Part shown: positions 12,601 to 23,371 of the stretch, piece by piece | Numbering within the stretch: the first letter of the stretch is position 1 | How the letters are laid out: each line of letters opens with the position of its first letter | Assembly: GCA_946894095.1 (NCBI GenBank) | Contig: OX335641.1 | Coordinates: forward strand, 3,490,501 to 3,554,500 | From: Incurvaria masculella | Taxonomy: Eukaryota > Arthropoda > Insecta > Lepidoptera > Incurvariidae | Direction: 5' to 3' | Length of the DNA: 64,000 nucleotides | Position numbers and translations under genes: made by a program | The notes under the pieces: generated by a model | Told to the model about the DNA's origin: nothing | The model's database searches: none | Seen by the model: the letters and a program-made list of their open reading frames with translations, nothing else

Positions 12601-12875
12601 CTGGATTTTCTTATTTTGAATATAAATCCAATTAGCCTTTTATTTTATTCACTAGGTATTAATGTTTATTTACTATATTATTGTAAAAGTGTAAAACTGT
12701 ATATTTGCCAAAAATAAGTTCAAAGTTTTAAGCTTAGTGAAAATATATCTTTTTGTACTTTAATATAACTCTGATAAGAACACTTTCATGGAGACCACTT
12801 CGGTGAGAAATTGAGCTGGTTGCTGGCAGTCGATGTCAAGTTTCTATAAACATTAATTAATTGAATGCTCCTTAG

Positions 12876-12909
12876 GTCAGTTAACGATGCGATCAGAGAA
12901 AGCCAACAG
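12876..12909 (+). other. Possible 34-bp micro-exon
   Basis: Preceded by the acceptor-like TGCTCCTTAG and followed by CAACAG|GTAAGG. One frame is open (ending ...DAIRESQQ) and finishes in phase 0, compatible with the exon at 14492. The lepidopteran repeat at 13430 would lie in the intron between them. Such short patterns arise by chance, so this is weak. Confidence 0.2.
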
Positions 12910-13429
12910 GTAAGGGTAGAAGAATGAGAAAGAAGAAGAAACGAGAAATATTGTGGTGAGTACCAACATGTATCAATGCATGACAATAGAACTGGGCGAC
13001 GAACAATAAAATTAGTTAAAGAGACATACATTGAATTAACGTGATAGCATGACGCATAATTGACAGCAGTCAGAAGGGAGCTCAAGGCGGAAGAAGCCAC
13101 CCGAATTCCAGAAACTCCACGCGAGAGTAGACACTACGTATGAACGTACAGCACACTCGAGGACGCTATTAATAGTGTCCGACAGACGTGTTTACTGTCG
13201 CCTCGCCTCGTTACCGGCTTGTCCTCTTCAATAACTCCTGCTCGTGAAGGACTGACGCGCATGTCGGGAAGGACACACGGCGTCTTATCCGCCCACATCA
13301 TATCGACGACCCCCAGTGCGGTCATAACGGAAAGGGTCATAGAGAACAATAAAGCCCATATAAAACAAAAAGATAAAGTTCGGGATGAAGCGAGTGGACT
13401 GCAATCTTGGTGTAAATGACGTGGTGGTG

Positions 13430-13739
13430 AAAAAACCGGCCAAGTGCGAGTCGGACTCGCGAAGGAAGGGTTCCGTACCATCGTACAAGATTTAAAACAA
13501 AAAAAATCACGTTTTTTGCATGGGACCCCCCTTAAATTTTTATTATTTTTTTATTTTACCTATTTGTTGTTATAGCGCAAAATAAATACACACTCTGTGA
13601 AAAAATCAGCTGCCTACCCATTACGGTTCATGAGATACAGCCCTGTGACAGACGGACGGACGGACGGACGGACGGACGGACGGACAGCGGAGGCTTAGTA
13701 ATAGGGTTCCGTGTTCACCCTTTGGGTACGGAACCCTAA
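13430..13739 (+). repeat. Lepidopteran interspersed repeat, copy 3
   Basis: Full length, from AAAAACCGGCCAAGTGCGAG to TACGGAACCCTAAG. It carries the longest ACGG tetranucleotide microsatellite of the window (about 13649-13684, nine units). Confidence 0.88.
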
Positions 13740-14491
13740 GAAGTGCCCGACTGGAAGAAGTATCTGCCCTTCTGAACACCCTTTCCCATCCAGCCGTACG
13801 CTGCGATATTGAGTGGGAGCACTTAAATAATAGGTTATGTTCAAATAAATGAGAACATGACGCGTCATGCGGGTGCTGCGAGTAACAGCCGACTCGAACC
13901 CCAAACACCCAGCGACAGTTCCATTGGGTTTTATGATTTATAAGGAACAAATCTACTTGGGCGAGTGAAATAAACAAATTGTAGTTTAACCTTAAAATAA
14001 CATAAACCGAAAATCCAATTTATGCTTTTTTACGGCAGTAAGAAGGTAAGCTCTCTTTCCTTTTCTCTAAATATTCTTTACTTTGGAATATAACTATACA
14101 ACTATTAGTCTAAAGTTTCAAACGTTAACATAATTTAAAATATTGAATAACATTTTACAAAATCTAATAACTTTTTAATGGTAGTGACAGAAGTTTTTTT
14201 AAGCCTTTATCAAACATGTTTAACGACCGCGGTAATATGAAAAGTGAGACAGGTTTTATTTTAAAATGGTATATTTTGGGTAGTCGGTATAGGCGATGGA
14301 AAGTTAAATTTGAAAATGTATGATGGCGGTAGAATGACAGTGCAGTAAAATCGGATGCATCCAAACTCGTCATAGTACTACTGCATATAGCTATATGTTC
14401 TGAAGGTAAAGAACAAGATTATTTAGTTTAATTTGACTATTAACATTCGTAAAAGCACTGATCTGTTAACATAAATGTTGATAACACTAAG

Positions 14492-14890
14492 GTGCTGGCT
14501 GAACACGACTATCGGAATGAGCTGCGCGATAATGTACGTCAAGTCATGAATGTCCATCCACATGAGTTTACGACGCGACGTGCGCTGGTCCGCATCGCAG
14601 GTGCATATGGCTACGACCCGCTAATGTTACATATGAAAGTTTTGAGAGCAGCCAAGTCCAGATATCAGGTAATATCGTTATATCTCCACTAACTAATTTA
14701 CTAGCGCAGTTCAATGAGAAGCAGTATCGTAGCAATTTAATGATCACTGTTATTTTACGATCATGTTAAATGTTCTAATGGATTCCAGGTTTCCTTGGAT
14801 AAACTCAAAGAAAGCGAAACAAATTGTGAGCTACAAAAAGAGAAAGGTTCCTTCCTAAAGAATACGCACAAATTATTACATAAATCATAA
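14492..14890 (+). CDS. Candidate 3' end of a host gene: two exons, unknown product
   Basis: Exon A (14492-14668) is open for 59 codons, is GC-richer than its flanks and reads like protein (motifs HPHEFTTRRALVRIAGAYGYD and LHMKVLRAAKSRYQ). It ends CAG|GTAATA in phase 0. An in-frame stop at 14459 and the AG at 14490-14491 place its start. A 120-bp AT-rich intron (14669-14788) ends GATTCCAG. Exon B (14789-14890) continues in phase 0 for 33 codons rich in Lys and Glu (KLKESE, ELQKEKG), probably helical, to a TAA stop. The upstream acceptor lacks a good pyrimidine tract. I do not recognise the family. The micro-exon at 12876 could precede it. A lepidopteran repeat follows 80 bp after the stop. It could be a real gene end or a pseudogene exon pair. 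Confidence 0.35.
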
Positions 14891-14970
14891 CATAATTTGC
14901 GAGATAATGCAAAGTAACAATATGAATTGGAAAGTTCTAAAGATTGAGCTGCAAACACAAAGCATGTACT

Positions 14971-15249
14971 TTTAGGGTTCCATACCCAAAGGGTGAAAAC
15001 GGAACCCTATTACTAAGCCTCCGCTGTCCGTCCGTCTGTCACAGGGCTGTATTTCATGAACCGTAATAGGTAGGCAGCTGAAATTTTCACAGAGTGTGTA
15101 TTTATTTTGCCGCTATAACAACAACTAGGTAAAATAAAAAAAATATAAAAATTAAAGGGGTGTCCCATACAAAAAACGTGATGTTTTTGTGTTAAATCTT
15201 GTACGATGGTACGGAACCCTTCGTGTGCGAGTCCGACTCGCATTTGGCG
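14971..15249 (-). repeat. Lepidopteran interspersed repeat, copy 4
   Basis: Reverse-orientation copy from AGGGTTCCATACCCAAAGGG to GTCCGACTCGCATTTGG. It abuts the tail of the next SINE, consistent with insertion at that SINE's A-rich end. Confidence 0.85.
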
Positions 15250-15520
15250 TTTTTATGTAACAGGACATGGATGGCTAATACCAAACTGACCGTCAGATAT
15301 TAGCCTAACACACCACATGAGAACTAGGTGCCCTGCCAGTCATTCAATGCGATGGTCAACGCGGGTGAGATTCACTGTACCATCTGGTAATTAAGGAAGG
15401 AGGGTGGGGGGACCTACGGTTGGACGTGAAATCCGAAGCACGGAAAACAAATCCCTCTGTCACCTCTCACAACCTGCACGGGTAGTAATGCATTAGGACC
15501 ACATGTATTATTTTTAGGAG
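15250..15520 (-). repeat. tRNA-derived SINE, truncated copy
   Basis: Tail end TTTTATGTAACAGGACATGG, then GATGGCTAATACC, GAACTAGGTGCCCTGCCAG and ACCTACGGTT match the family in order. Part of the body is deleted, and no head with A and B boxes is seen. Confidence 0.6.
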
Positions 15521-18180
15521 AGTCGTTACCCTTTCATTTCCCCATACTACGGGTGATAACTGTTACATGCTCTTAATGTTTTACTCGGTTTTTGAACGTT
15601 TGGGTTGTAAAACATAGTGTCAAAATCTACGTCTGCATATTTTTATTTTTTTAATATTCGTTTTAGATTGGAAAATATTGGAAATAAGTTGTCTTTTTTA
15701 TCTTCATTTTAGATTTTTTTTACTGAAAGATATATTTAGAAAAGAATAAAAACACACGGACACATTTGATTAAAATCACTTTTAGGGTTAGGGACGTTAA
15801 GGCATGGAAGACGATTTCGCTTGTTTCATGTCAGTAGCCGTGCAAAACGGTGCCTTGGTCAATGGACAAAGAATGCATTTCTTCCTGTGACTGCACGACG
15901 GCCTTAACTGCCGGCACACATACACAGCATCACCAACGGTAGCAACGGCGAGGTCAGTCGCACGAGACCATGTGCTAGTCGTCTTTCCTCACTTCTTTCA
16001 TGGTAACAATAAATTTTCACGTGACAAGCACTTGGACGCTGGCCATTTTTCAGTTACGCAATTCGCGGATCCGCCACTTACGGGTGGCTTCTCGTCCCGT
16101 CGTGTGACTCATGGGAAATGCCGGAGGACTCCTATTTGGGCTACATACCTCTCCGGGCCCATATTTGCGAACGCTGGGATTGATGTACTCGACTTCTTAT
16201 ATTATACATGGGTTCAAGAGGCACGAACGTAGCATAAATTCGGTCTCTAAGCAAAAGTTACCGGACATGTTCCGCAATAGCTGGGTTACAGGGCAGTGCC
16301 AACTGGATGAAGACATTGTGAATTAAGAGCAGTATGTTCAGGGGTATGGACATGTAGAACAAATGAATGACGAAAGCTTGTCGGAACATATTTTGCCTCT
16401 ATCGTATCTGCCTATCCCTCCAGGGAAACGGTGATTGCATGTATGTATGTGTGTGTGTTTGTAATGGGGTCAGAAACAATAACTGAGTTAGTGCAATCAA
16501 CAGACAACTAAACAAAATGAAGCAGTTACACTCTTTCAAATATTTCGCAAGAATACTTGGCTCGAAAAGGAATTAGCAAACGATGAAACGTTATTCCGAA
16601 AAGAAAGATGTCCATTAATCATCCGAGTGACACAATGGCGACGTTAATAAGATTGGTATCAAAAGAAAAGGAATACATTTGTAAAAAAATAATGCTCTTT
16701 ACAAACGTAAAGATAATAGGTACTAAAGAGATGGAACTGTGAAGGCAATTAAGCAAGAGACGGTGTCAGCAGTAAATTAGCCTCATCCCGGTGATCTGCC
16801 CACGCCCAACGCTGTCAGCGACTCTCTACGGTTAATTATTAACAGTCATAGCAGAAAATACGGTCATTTACAAGTAGTTTCACAGTAACAATATTCATAT
16901 GTGCTTTGAATACGCATCGGTCCCGGGCCTTCGATTCAAAGAGGCATAGGTTCAAAATTGAAACCTTTTCTCTTTTTTCTGAGAATTCGTACCCGTAGGC
17001 CCTAGCATTGCACCTAGTTTATTTTGGGATGTGATGTTTTGCGCTAATATGACAGGATGTGATTCATGACATTTGTTGTTTGATTGGCCATGATAATGTT
17101 TCAGTCCTACATACCAAGTGGGTAATACCTATACAGCCAGCAGACTGATAACCAGTATTTTTCAAAGGGGAAATATACAATTCTGGTAAGCACTAAAATC
17201 ATGAATACTTGTGACACTACCTTGACTGTCGAAAAACTGATATTTTCAAAATGCATCCATTCATCAGATGAGTTAATACAAGTACATAGGTATAGATAGC
17301 TACATAACTTTTACTCAGAAAGGATTTAAAAAGTTAGTCGCGAACGTTAGAGACGGGTTATGTTAAACGGCTAAGCAAATGCATATTCAACTCGCGAAGT
17401 ATAAAAGTAAACTCGGCGTCGAAAGTTAAACTAGATCTGCGTTCGAGCATTATTAATGAAAACTTCAAGGTGATTACTGCGAAGAAAGAAGCCGTTGAAT
17501 CTGATCCACTTTTCACGGATGAAGCCAAAACAACAATAACGGCAAACAGAGTAGCAATCGGGGCGAGAGGACTGATCAAGGTTAAAAGTTGCAGACATTT
17601 ACAATGCACAATCAATTTTCATTAATCGTGCAAGATCCAATCCAATCGATAACCAATTTGTAAGTAACGTGATTAACTGACACGGATATCTTATCAACTG
17701 TAAACGCAATGATATAATAATTCTAGTAGAAAACGGAACAGTGAATTGCAGAAATCGTTTGTTCGATGATGCATAGAAGAAAACAAAAGAATAACAACTC
17801 AAAGTTACATCCGCAGAAAAATAAAACCTTTACAATGAAAGGAAAATATGGTGTGTATGTGAATGTTGTGGGAGTCGGAACGGTCGGATCCGAGTTCGCA
17901 GTAAAATTACAAACAGGTTCCTTGCTCGTCCTCGGCTGTATTATTATTGGGCCGGGGCTCGTGCCGGCTTTTTTTTTTGTTGACAGCAGACTTCGGGGGC
18001 GTTATCCCATCGACACGTTACATATTCTAAGAATACAGCTCTTTGGTGATCACTGTATTCTTCAACCGCATCAACTGCCTGGGAGAGAGCATTCAACTTT
18101 GATTCACTAAATCTTCCGAAACACTGACTCACGCCGGGAGCTTTATTTAGTCTGCTGTAGTTCGAACACAATCACATTAA
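15521..18180. other. Non-coding stretch
   Basis: No gene recognised. 16395-16450 (CTATCCCTCCAGGGAAACGG then a TGTATGTATGTGTG tract) resembles 34100-34150 and is a small shared repeat. ORFs at 17358 (-) and 17766 (+) have no recognisable motifs. A run of T at about 17971-17979 is the only low-complexity feature of note. Confidence 0.35.
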
Positions 18181-18279
18181 TTTAGCGAACAATAACTTCC
18201 TCGTTGGGCGCTTCGAGCAGATCTACTTCCCTAATAAAAACCTCATCCTTATTTAATTCGAGGCAATTTACCAATGTAG

Positions 18280-18950
18280 CGTGCGCGATTGGCGCGCACG
18301 AGGTCGGTGGCCGTTGCGCGATGCGAGCGGGCGTGCGCGCGGCCGGCAACTCGCGAACTGCCGTCTGCGAGCCGGCGAACGGCGCTGCGGAGAGCCCGCT
18401 CCCTAATCTCGCGCTTCCCCACTCGCACCGAGGCCGCAAAGCCTGTAGCGCGAGCGAGAGGAGGATACCTACGTCGCCGCCGGCGTATTTCTTTATCGCA
18501 GGATGCGAGGCGACGCGAGCGAAGCCCGCCCGAAGCGGCGCCGTCAGTCGGACGGAGCGGAACGGACGAATGTGCTTTCTTTTTGTGGGCAGGATGTTTT
18601 TTTTCCTTTTGGCGTTTCGGTTTTGTGTGTCTATTTCGGGCGTATTGGCGGCTCGCGGTGCTCGTGCGGAACGGAGTGAGAGGAGGCGAACGTGACGAGA
18701 GATTTGCGAGGCTAGGAGCTTGAAGGAAGTTGCACCGCGGCGCGGAGGCGCGGAGACGACCGCATGGGGTGTGGGTGTGGATGCGTGCCACAAGGTACGT
18801 TCTCATCTCGCGGGAGGGAAGCAAGGGCGGGGAAGGTTGGTGTTGGTAAACATGGCCGGGAGCAGCACGCGGGGGTGGTGCGGCAGGCGGCACGGCGGAT
18901 GCGAGGGAGGGGTATATGCGGGAGCGATGGGCACTATCACCATTACTGAG
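18280..18950. promoter_or_regulatory. CpG-rich island, possible promoter / first exon
   Basis: A 0.6-kb stretch of very high GC and CpG content in AT-rich surroundings. Long ORFs occur in several frames on both strands at once, which reflects composition (few stops) rather than coding. On the plus strand a good donor, CACAAG|GTACGT, occurs at about 18794, and an arthropod initiator-like TCAGT lies at about 18545. This would fit a transcription start with a non-coding first exon on the plus strand. Confidence 0.35.
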
Positions 18951-19294
18951 AGGAAGTATTAAAGCATGCTAACGCTATTAAACTTCGCTGCTACTTGACT
19001 TGAACATTATTAAGAAATTAAATATGCTTTACGACTAAAGACCTTACGGTGCAAATCGGACTGTAAACGAGATTCCTTGTTTTTGCCGATAAAATCAAGA
19101 TACATCGAAATCACATCGAAGATAGAAGATTTTTATGCCAATTGGCAAACATTAAGAATTGGTTTTTAAGACGGGTGTTTTTTATTCATTCTTTCTCTTA
19201 GGCGGTTAATCTGTTTAGGGAACTGAATTGATTAAGGATGAACATATATTGAAATTCAATAAAAACCCTGAAGCAAACTTGTTGATAAAGATCG

Positions 19295-19489
19295 CTCGAA
19301 AAACCGGCCAAGTGCGAGTCAGCCTCGCACACGAAGGGTTCCGTACCATCGTAAAAGATTTAACACAAAAAAATCAAGTTTTTTGTATGGGGGACCACTT
19401 TAATTTTAATTATTTTTCAATTTTACCTTTTTGTTGTTATAGCGGCAAAATAAATACACACTCTGTGAAAATTTCAGCTTTCTACACAT
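19295..19489 (+). repeat. Lepidopteran interspersed repeat, copy 5 (head half)
   Basis: Starts AAAAACCGGCCAAGTGCGAG and stops after the central block CTCTGTGAAAATTTCAGC. The microsatellite and the hairpin end are missing. Positions 19430-19467 are the exact reverse complement of 19501-19538. Confidence 0.8.
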
Positions 19490-19495
19490 AAATAA

Positions 19496-19556
19496 ATATA
19501 CACAGAGTGTGTATTTATTTTGCCGCTATAACAACAAATAAGTAAAATAAAAAAAT
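19496..19556 (-). repeat. Lepidopteran interspersed repeat, inverted central fragment
   Basis: Contains only the central block in reverse (GCCGCTATAACAACAAATA). Together with copy 5 it forms a 38-bp perfect inverted repeat with a 33-nt spacer. Confidence 0.75.
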
Positions 19557-19851
19557 ATATAAAACCGGCCAAGTGCAAGTCGGACTCGCACACGAAGGGT
19601 TACGTACCATCGTAAAAAAATGTTTACAAAAAAAACACGTTTTTTGTATGGGAACCCCCTTTAATTTTAATTATTTCTTAATCTTACCCATTTGTTGTTA
19701 TAGCGGCAAAATAAATACACACTGTGAAAATTTCAGCTGTCTATCTGTTACGGTTACTGAGATACAGCCCTGTGACAGACGGACAGACGGACGGACAGCG
19801 GAGGCTTAGTAATAGGGTTCCGTTTTCACCCTTTGGGTACGGAACCCTAAA
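19557..19851 (+). repeat. Lepidopteran interspersed repeat, copy 6 (full)
   Basis: Full length, from AAAACCGGCCAAGTGCAAG to GTACGGAACCCTAAA, with a short ACGG tract at about 19778-19797. Confidence 0.85.
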
Positions 19852-19942
19852 AATTAAAGGAGGGCATACAAAATACGTGATTTTTGGTGTTGATGGTAAG
19901 GAACCCTTCGTGTGCGAGTCAGACACGCACTTGGCCGGTTTT
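19852..19942 (-). repeat. Lepidopteran interspersed repeat, copy 7 (head only, inverted)
   Basis: Reverse copy of the head end only, closing with CACTTGGCCGGTTTTTTG. It points toward copy 6, so the two could pair as a long hairpin. Confidence 0.78.
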
Positions 19943-20284
19943 TTGTATGCATCGAAACTTTGTCGGATATAGGACAGCAACAGCAATCACATTGATGGCA
20001 GCATATTCTTATCTTCGTTGTTGTCTTATTCTCTACATACATATATGCACACACTTCACAATTATGGGTGTTAAGTACCTGGCCTTTTAAAAAAAGAGTG
20101 GCGTCGCCGTCAGGAATTCCCACAGATTAAGTAAAAGAGGGAATCCCCGAGAGAATCGAAGGATCTACGAGTTTTTCGATGGGTCCATTCCATAAAGGAC
20201 TCGTCCTCTTTATGTAACGGCAGACGAGTCTGCCCTAATAAGTGCCTCTGTGTATTTTCGGTGTAATAAGAGAATACGTGAACG
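19943..20284. other. Non-coding stretch
   Basis: Nothing recognised. Confidence 0.4.
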
Positions 20285-20720
20285 TACTAAGCAAGTATGT
20301 GACTGTGCAGCGGCGGAGGCAGATAGTAGGGCGTGGCAGCCTTGTGAAGGTAGTTCTCACGCTGCGCCTCCGCCGCTGCAGCCCGCCGCGTCGCTCGGTA
20401 CAGTTTGAGCGCGTGCATTGTCTCGGATGTGCCGTACGCAGGCGGCGCGGCGGAGACCGCGCGCGCTCGGGGCCCGGCGGATATCTCTCGTTTTCCGAGT
20501 CAGTGTGTCGCGCGCCCGGCCCCCTTCCCAGCCAGCCGCCGCGCCGCACCGCGCCGTCGGCCAACCCCCCGCCGCTGTTGCGTGCGGCAACAGTTCGCTC
20601 GCCAACACGGTGGACCACCCCGGCAGCCTCGAGCACGATCGGATCGGTAGTGCGCGGGCGCTGCCGCCTCCGCCGCCGGAGATTGGCGAAGCACTGCTAT
20701 GCTGGTTCTGTTATTTTTAA
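20285..20720. promoter_or_regulatory. CpG-rich island, possible promoter / first exon
   Basis: Very GC-rich, with overlapping ORFs in many frames on both strands, as expected from composition alone. It contains the initiator-like GAGTCAGTGTGTCGCG at about 20498. No coding frame can be preferred. Confidence 0.3.
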
Positions 20721-21257
20721 CCGAAAGGAGGAGGTTCTCAATTCGACTGTTTTTTTTTTAAAGATAATCTCGAAGGACCGTTCGGGACAGTTTAGCACCG
20801 CGAACGAAATGTGCCTGTACACAAGTGCTCGAAATCGGGACTTTGCATGGAGTTTAGCTACTGACCGAATTTAAAAATGTTCAACTCGTTTCGGCAAAAG
20901 CACAATGTAGATGAATGCATCGACCATATAAGAATTAAACCGGAAGGATTTGAATTGATTGATTTATCTAACTCAACAAAACATTTCTAATCATGAAGTA
21001 ACTCCTAATCGACACGTTACAAATAATTTTAAAGATATAAATTAATAGATCACACAGAGCACATTTGTTGTATCCGCGGTGAGTGTTATAACGTTTCTAA
21101 TGATCCGGGCGTCTGTGATTCTTCCTCCTCTATAAAGTGCCTTGGCTCAGGCAGGATACCGAGAGATGCAACACAGATCTTACTTGAGGATCCAATTCAG
21201 TTTCAGTTTCTTTATTTCCTCCATTATACACCTAATGGAGATTATGCACTCTCGGAT
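20721..21257. other. Non-coding stretch
   Basis: AT-rich. A donor-like CCGCG|GTGAGTG occurs at about 21079, without a supporting exon. Confidence 0.35.
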
Positions 21258-21480
21258 TCGTTTTTTTTTTTTTTTTTTTCTGACAGAAATGTTATGATCC
21301 TCGCTCGCCACACCGCATTCTCGAAGGAACTGTGTGCGATGCCGGAACCTTCGAGCCTTCGATATGCACGGGAACGGCGAGATTGAACCGGATGATGGAG
21401 CACATTCCTGTGCGCAGGTAGGAATCTTGGCATGTCACCTGGTTCATTCGGGAATGCGATATCATTGCATAAGATATAAT
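21258..21480 (-). repeat. tRNA-derived SINE copy with long A tail
   Basis: A run of about 20 T (21260-21280) is the poly(A) tail read on the opposite strand. It is followed by blocks TTATGATCCTCGCTCGCCAC, GAAGGAACTGTG, GCGATGCCGGAACCTTC and GAACCGGATGATGGA, which align with ATGATTTTAGCCCAATACAC, GAAGGAATTAGGTGCC and GAACTGGATGGAAAA of the copy at 35967. The head is missing. Confidence 0.5.
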
Positions 21481-22710
21481 ATTACCCAGCCATGTCTGGT
21501 AACGTAGGACTAATCTACCACATACACCACTGCGAATCACCATCCGATACCTCGATTTCACGCAGCGGCGGCGGCCAATGCAATAAATTGCGATCGAATT
21601 ACCGCGTCCATTGGCATCAAGTAATGCCTGGAATAAGTTCTAAATCATGGCCGATTTCACTTCCTTTTGTCGTGCACACGGACAGGGAACTTGTGGTTTC
21701 GCACAGTCTCACCTCGCTCCTCTTGATCTCAGCTTCCTCGACTTTACCTGCCAAACAGACCAGCGCTGATCGGACCAAAGCGGGCAATGATTCTAAGATT
21801 AGACCCGTTGACAATTGAGTTTCGCCGAAGGGATGTTACCGAAAACAAATAATCGTAAAAACATAAGTATTTAATGACCAAAGGTTTACTTTCGAAGGAT
21901 CGATGCTTAGAACCATAGAGCGGTCCCTAAAAGGCAGACCACGAGGAATGATCGTTAGAATGATGTTAACTCTCATCCAAACTTGGTCGCTCTCATACAA
22001 TTAAGTAAGAGTCACGCAATTTCGAAGAAAATGGAAATAAAAAAATTAAGAAAACGTTGCTTATTTAATCTTTATACAATCGCGTACCCAAGTTAATTGT
22101 CCTCAGGACATCCTGTTCATTCAACGAAATGAAAATATCACATTACAATTTATTTTCGTTGCAGGCTTGATGAGATAAAACCGGAAGTTATGTCAAACGC
22201 TATTGATTGTTGAAAACAATCCCCTTTTATGGTCGAGAGATAGTGGTTGAAATACACATTTTTGGTAGCAGTGAAGATAAACACAAGATGAACACAAAAG
22301 AAGATAAACATTAAACACATTTATAAATGGGTCAGGGTTACTGATGTGAAACTATAAAGAATGTGTAAAATAACGAAAAGCATTGTATTTCTGCCGTAAT
22401 TTTGGCATCGTAAGCGAAGAGCGAAACTCGAGCATGGCGTCTACGTTTCAGATTGGGCAAAAATGCTTTCGTATGTTCGACTGTTCTCCATAGATCACAT
22501 TTCTTAACAGATTCTCGTGAAATTTTGTTCATGTTTTAGTCGAGGCAGTTTTTGAAAAAACAATAAAAATGTCAAACGTTCAGAAAGACAGACTCGCGAG
22601 GTCTGCAGCTCAGAGAGCCAGTAGTGCAAGAAGTGTTTTTACATCGCCTCTCAATGGGGCAGAAAAGTGCTTATTTATCACGACAGGTGGCGTCTAGGCG
22701 ACCTACCCTA
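21481..22710. other. Non-coding stretch
   Basis: No gene or repeat recognised. Confidence 0.4.
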
Positions 22711-22880
22711 AGGCTGAGATAAATAGTCGTAACAGAAACTATGACTAACGAAAAGTAGTACTTTGTGACGTCACTTTGACACGTTTTGTATGGACGAAAT
22801 CTCAAAGTGATGCAAATTGACGTCACAAAGTATTACTTTTCGTTAGTCTTAGTTTCTGTTACGACTATTTATCTCAGCCT
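22711..22880. mobile_element. 170-bp foldback MITE with long TIRs
   Basis: The terminal inverted repeats span about 64 bp, beginning AGGCTGAGATAAATAGTCGT and ending in its complement, with only two mismatches in the first 60. Each arm contains the CRE-like palindrome TGACGTCA. The unpaired centre is about 40 bp and includes TTTTGTATGGAC. No coding capacity. A target duplication could not be settled by eye. Confidence 0.75.
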
Positions 22881-23160
22881 AAATATCTATCAAAGCCATT
22901 GAATGATTATGTACTACTTATAGCTGAATGGTCAAAGCAGTCAGAGCCCCTACAAAATAAAACAATACATTTGTAAAATGTATTTATCCAATCTATGTGA
23001 TTGAAATGACTTCATTATAAAAAAAACCAGGCAAAATACAACGAAATAGTAATAAGTAAGTACTAATAAGTTTATCGTATGTACTAGGCAGGCGCGCTAC
23101 CAGACTCCGCTCGGGACAATGCAGAATTTTGTTTTGTTTTCTGGGACTCAGTAATCCTTT
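22881..23160. other. Non-coding stretch
   Basis: AT-rich. Nothing recognised. Confidence 0.4.
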
Positions 23161-23170
23161 GTTACTCACC

Positions 23171-23311
23171 GGCCAATAAAATATCTATTTTTAGGTCGAT
23201 CTGTTGCTGCATTGCTATGTTGAAAGACAAAGGCAAAGAATAACTTTTATACGAAGCCGTGGCAGGACCCGGAGCGATCCTCGTGAACGGGTGCCGTTTG
23301 TGGGGACTGGG
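23171..23311 (-). other. Candidate exon with donor and TATA-like site (minus strand)
   Basis: On the minus strand an open frame runs from an acceptor-like CAACCCAG to TTGGCCG|GTGAGTAAC. The last part, from an ATG at about 23213, reads MQQQIDLKIDILLA before the donor. A TATAAAAG motif lies about 38 bp upstream of that ATG. It could be a first coding exon or an internal exon. No partner exons were found, so it may be chance. Confidence 0.22.
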
Positions 23312-23371
23312 TTGCTCCAATGGGGAACATGTAAGACGTCGGACATGGACCTTTGTATGATGAATAAACAA

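Noticed and set aside
13621..13977. ORF containing SVRPSVRPSV repeats
   Set aside because: It is a translation of the ACGG microsatellite in the lepidopteran repeat.
18182..18893. Overlapping ORFs of 144-214 codons on both strands
   Set aside because: They occupy a CpG-rich block where stops are rare in every frame; Arg/Ala-rich composition with no motif.
20235..20874. Overlapping ORFs of 81-210 codons on both strands
   Set aside because: Same compositional effect as at 18 kb; no frame is preferred.
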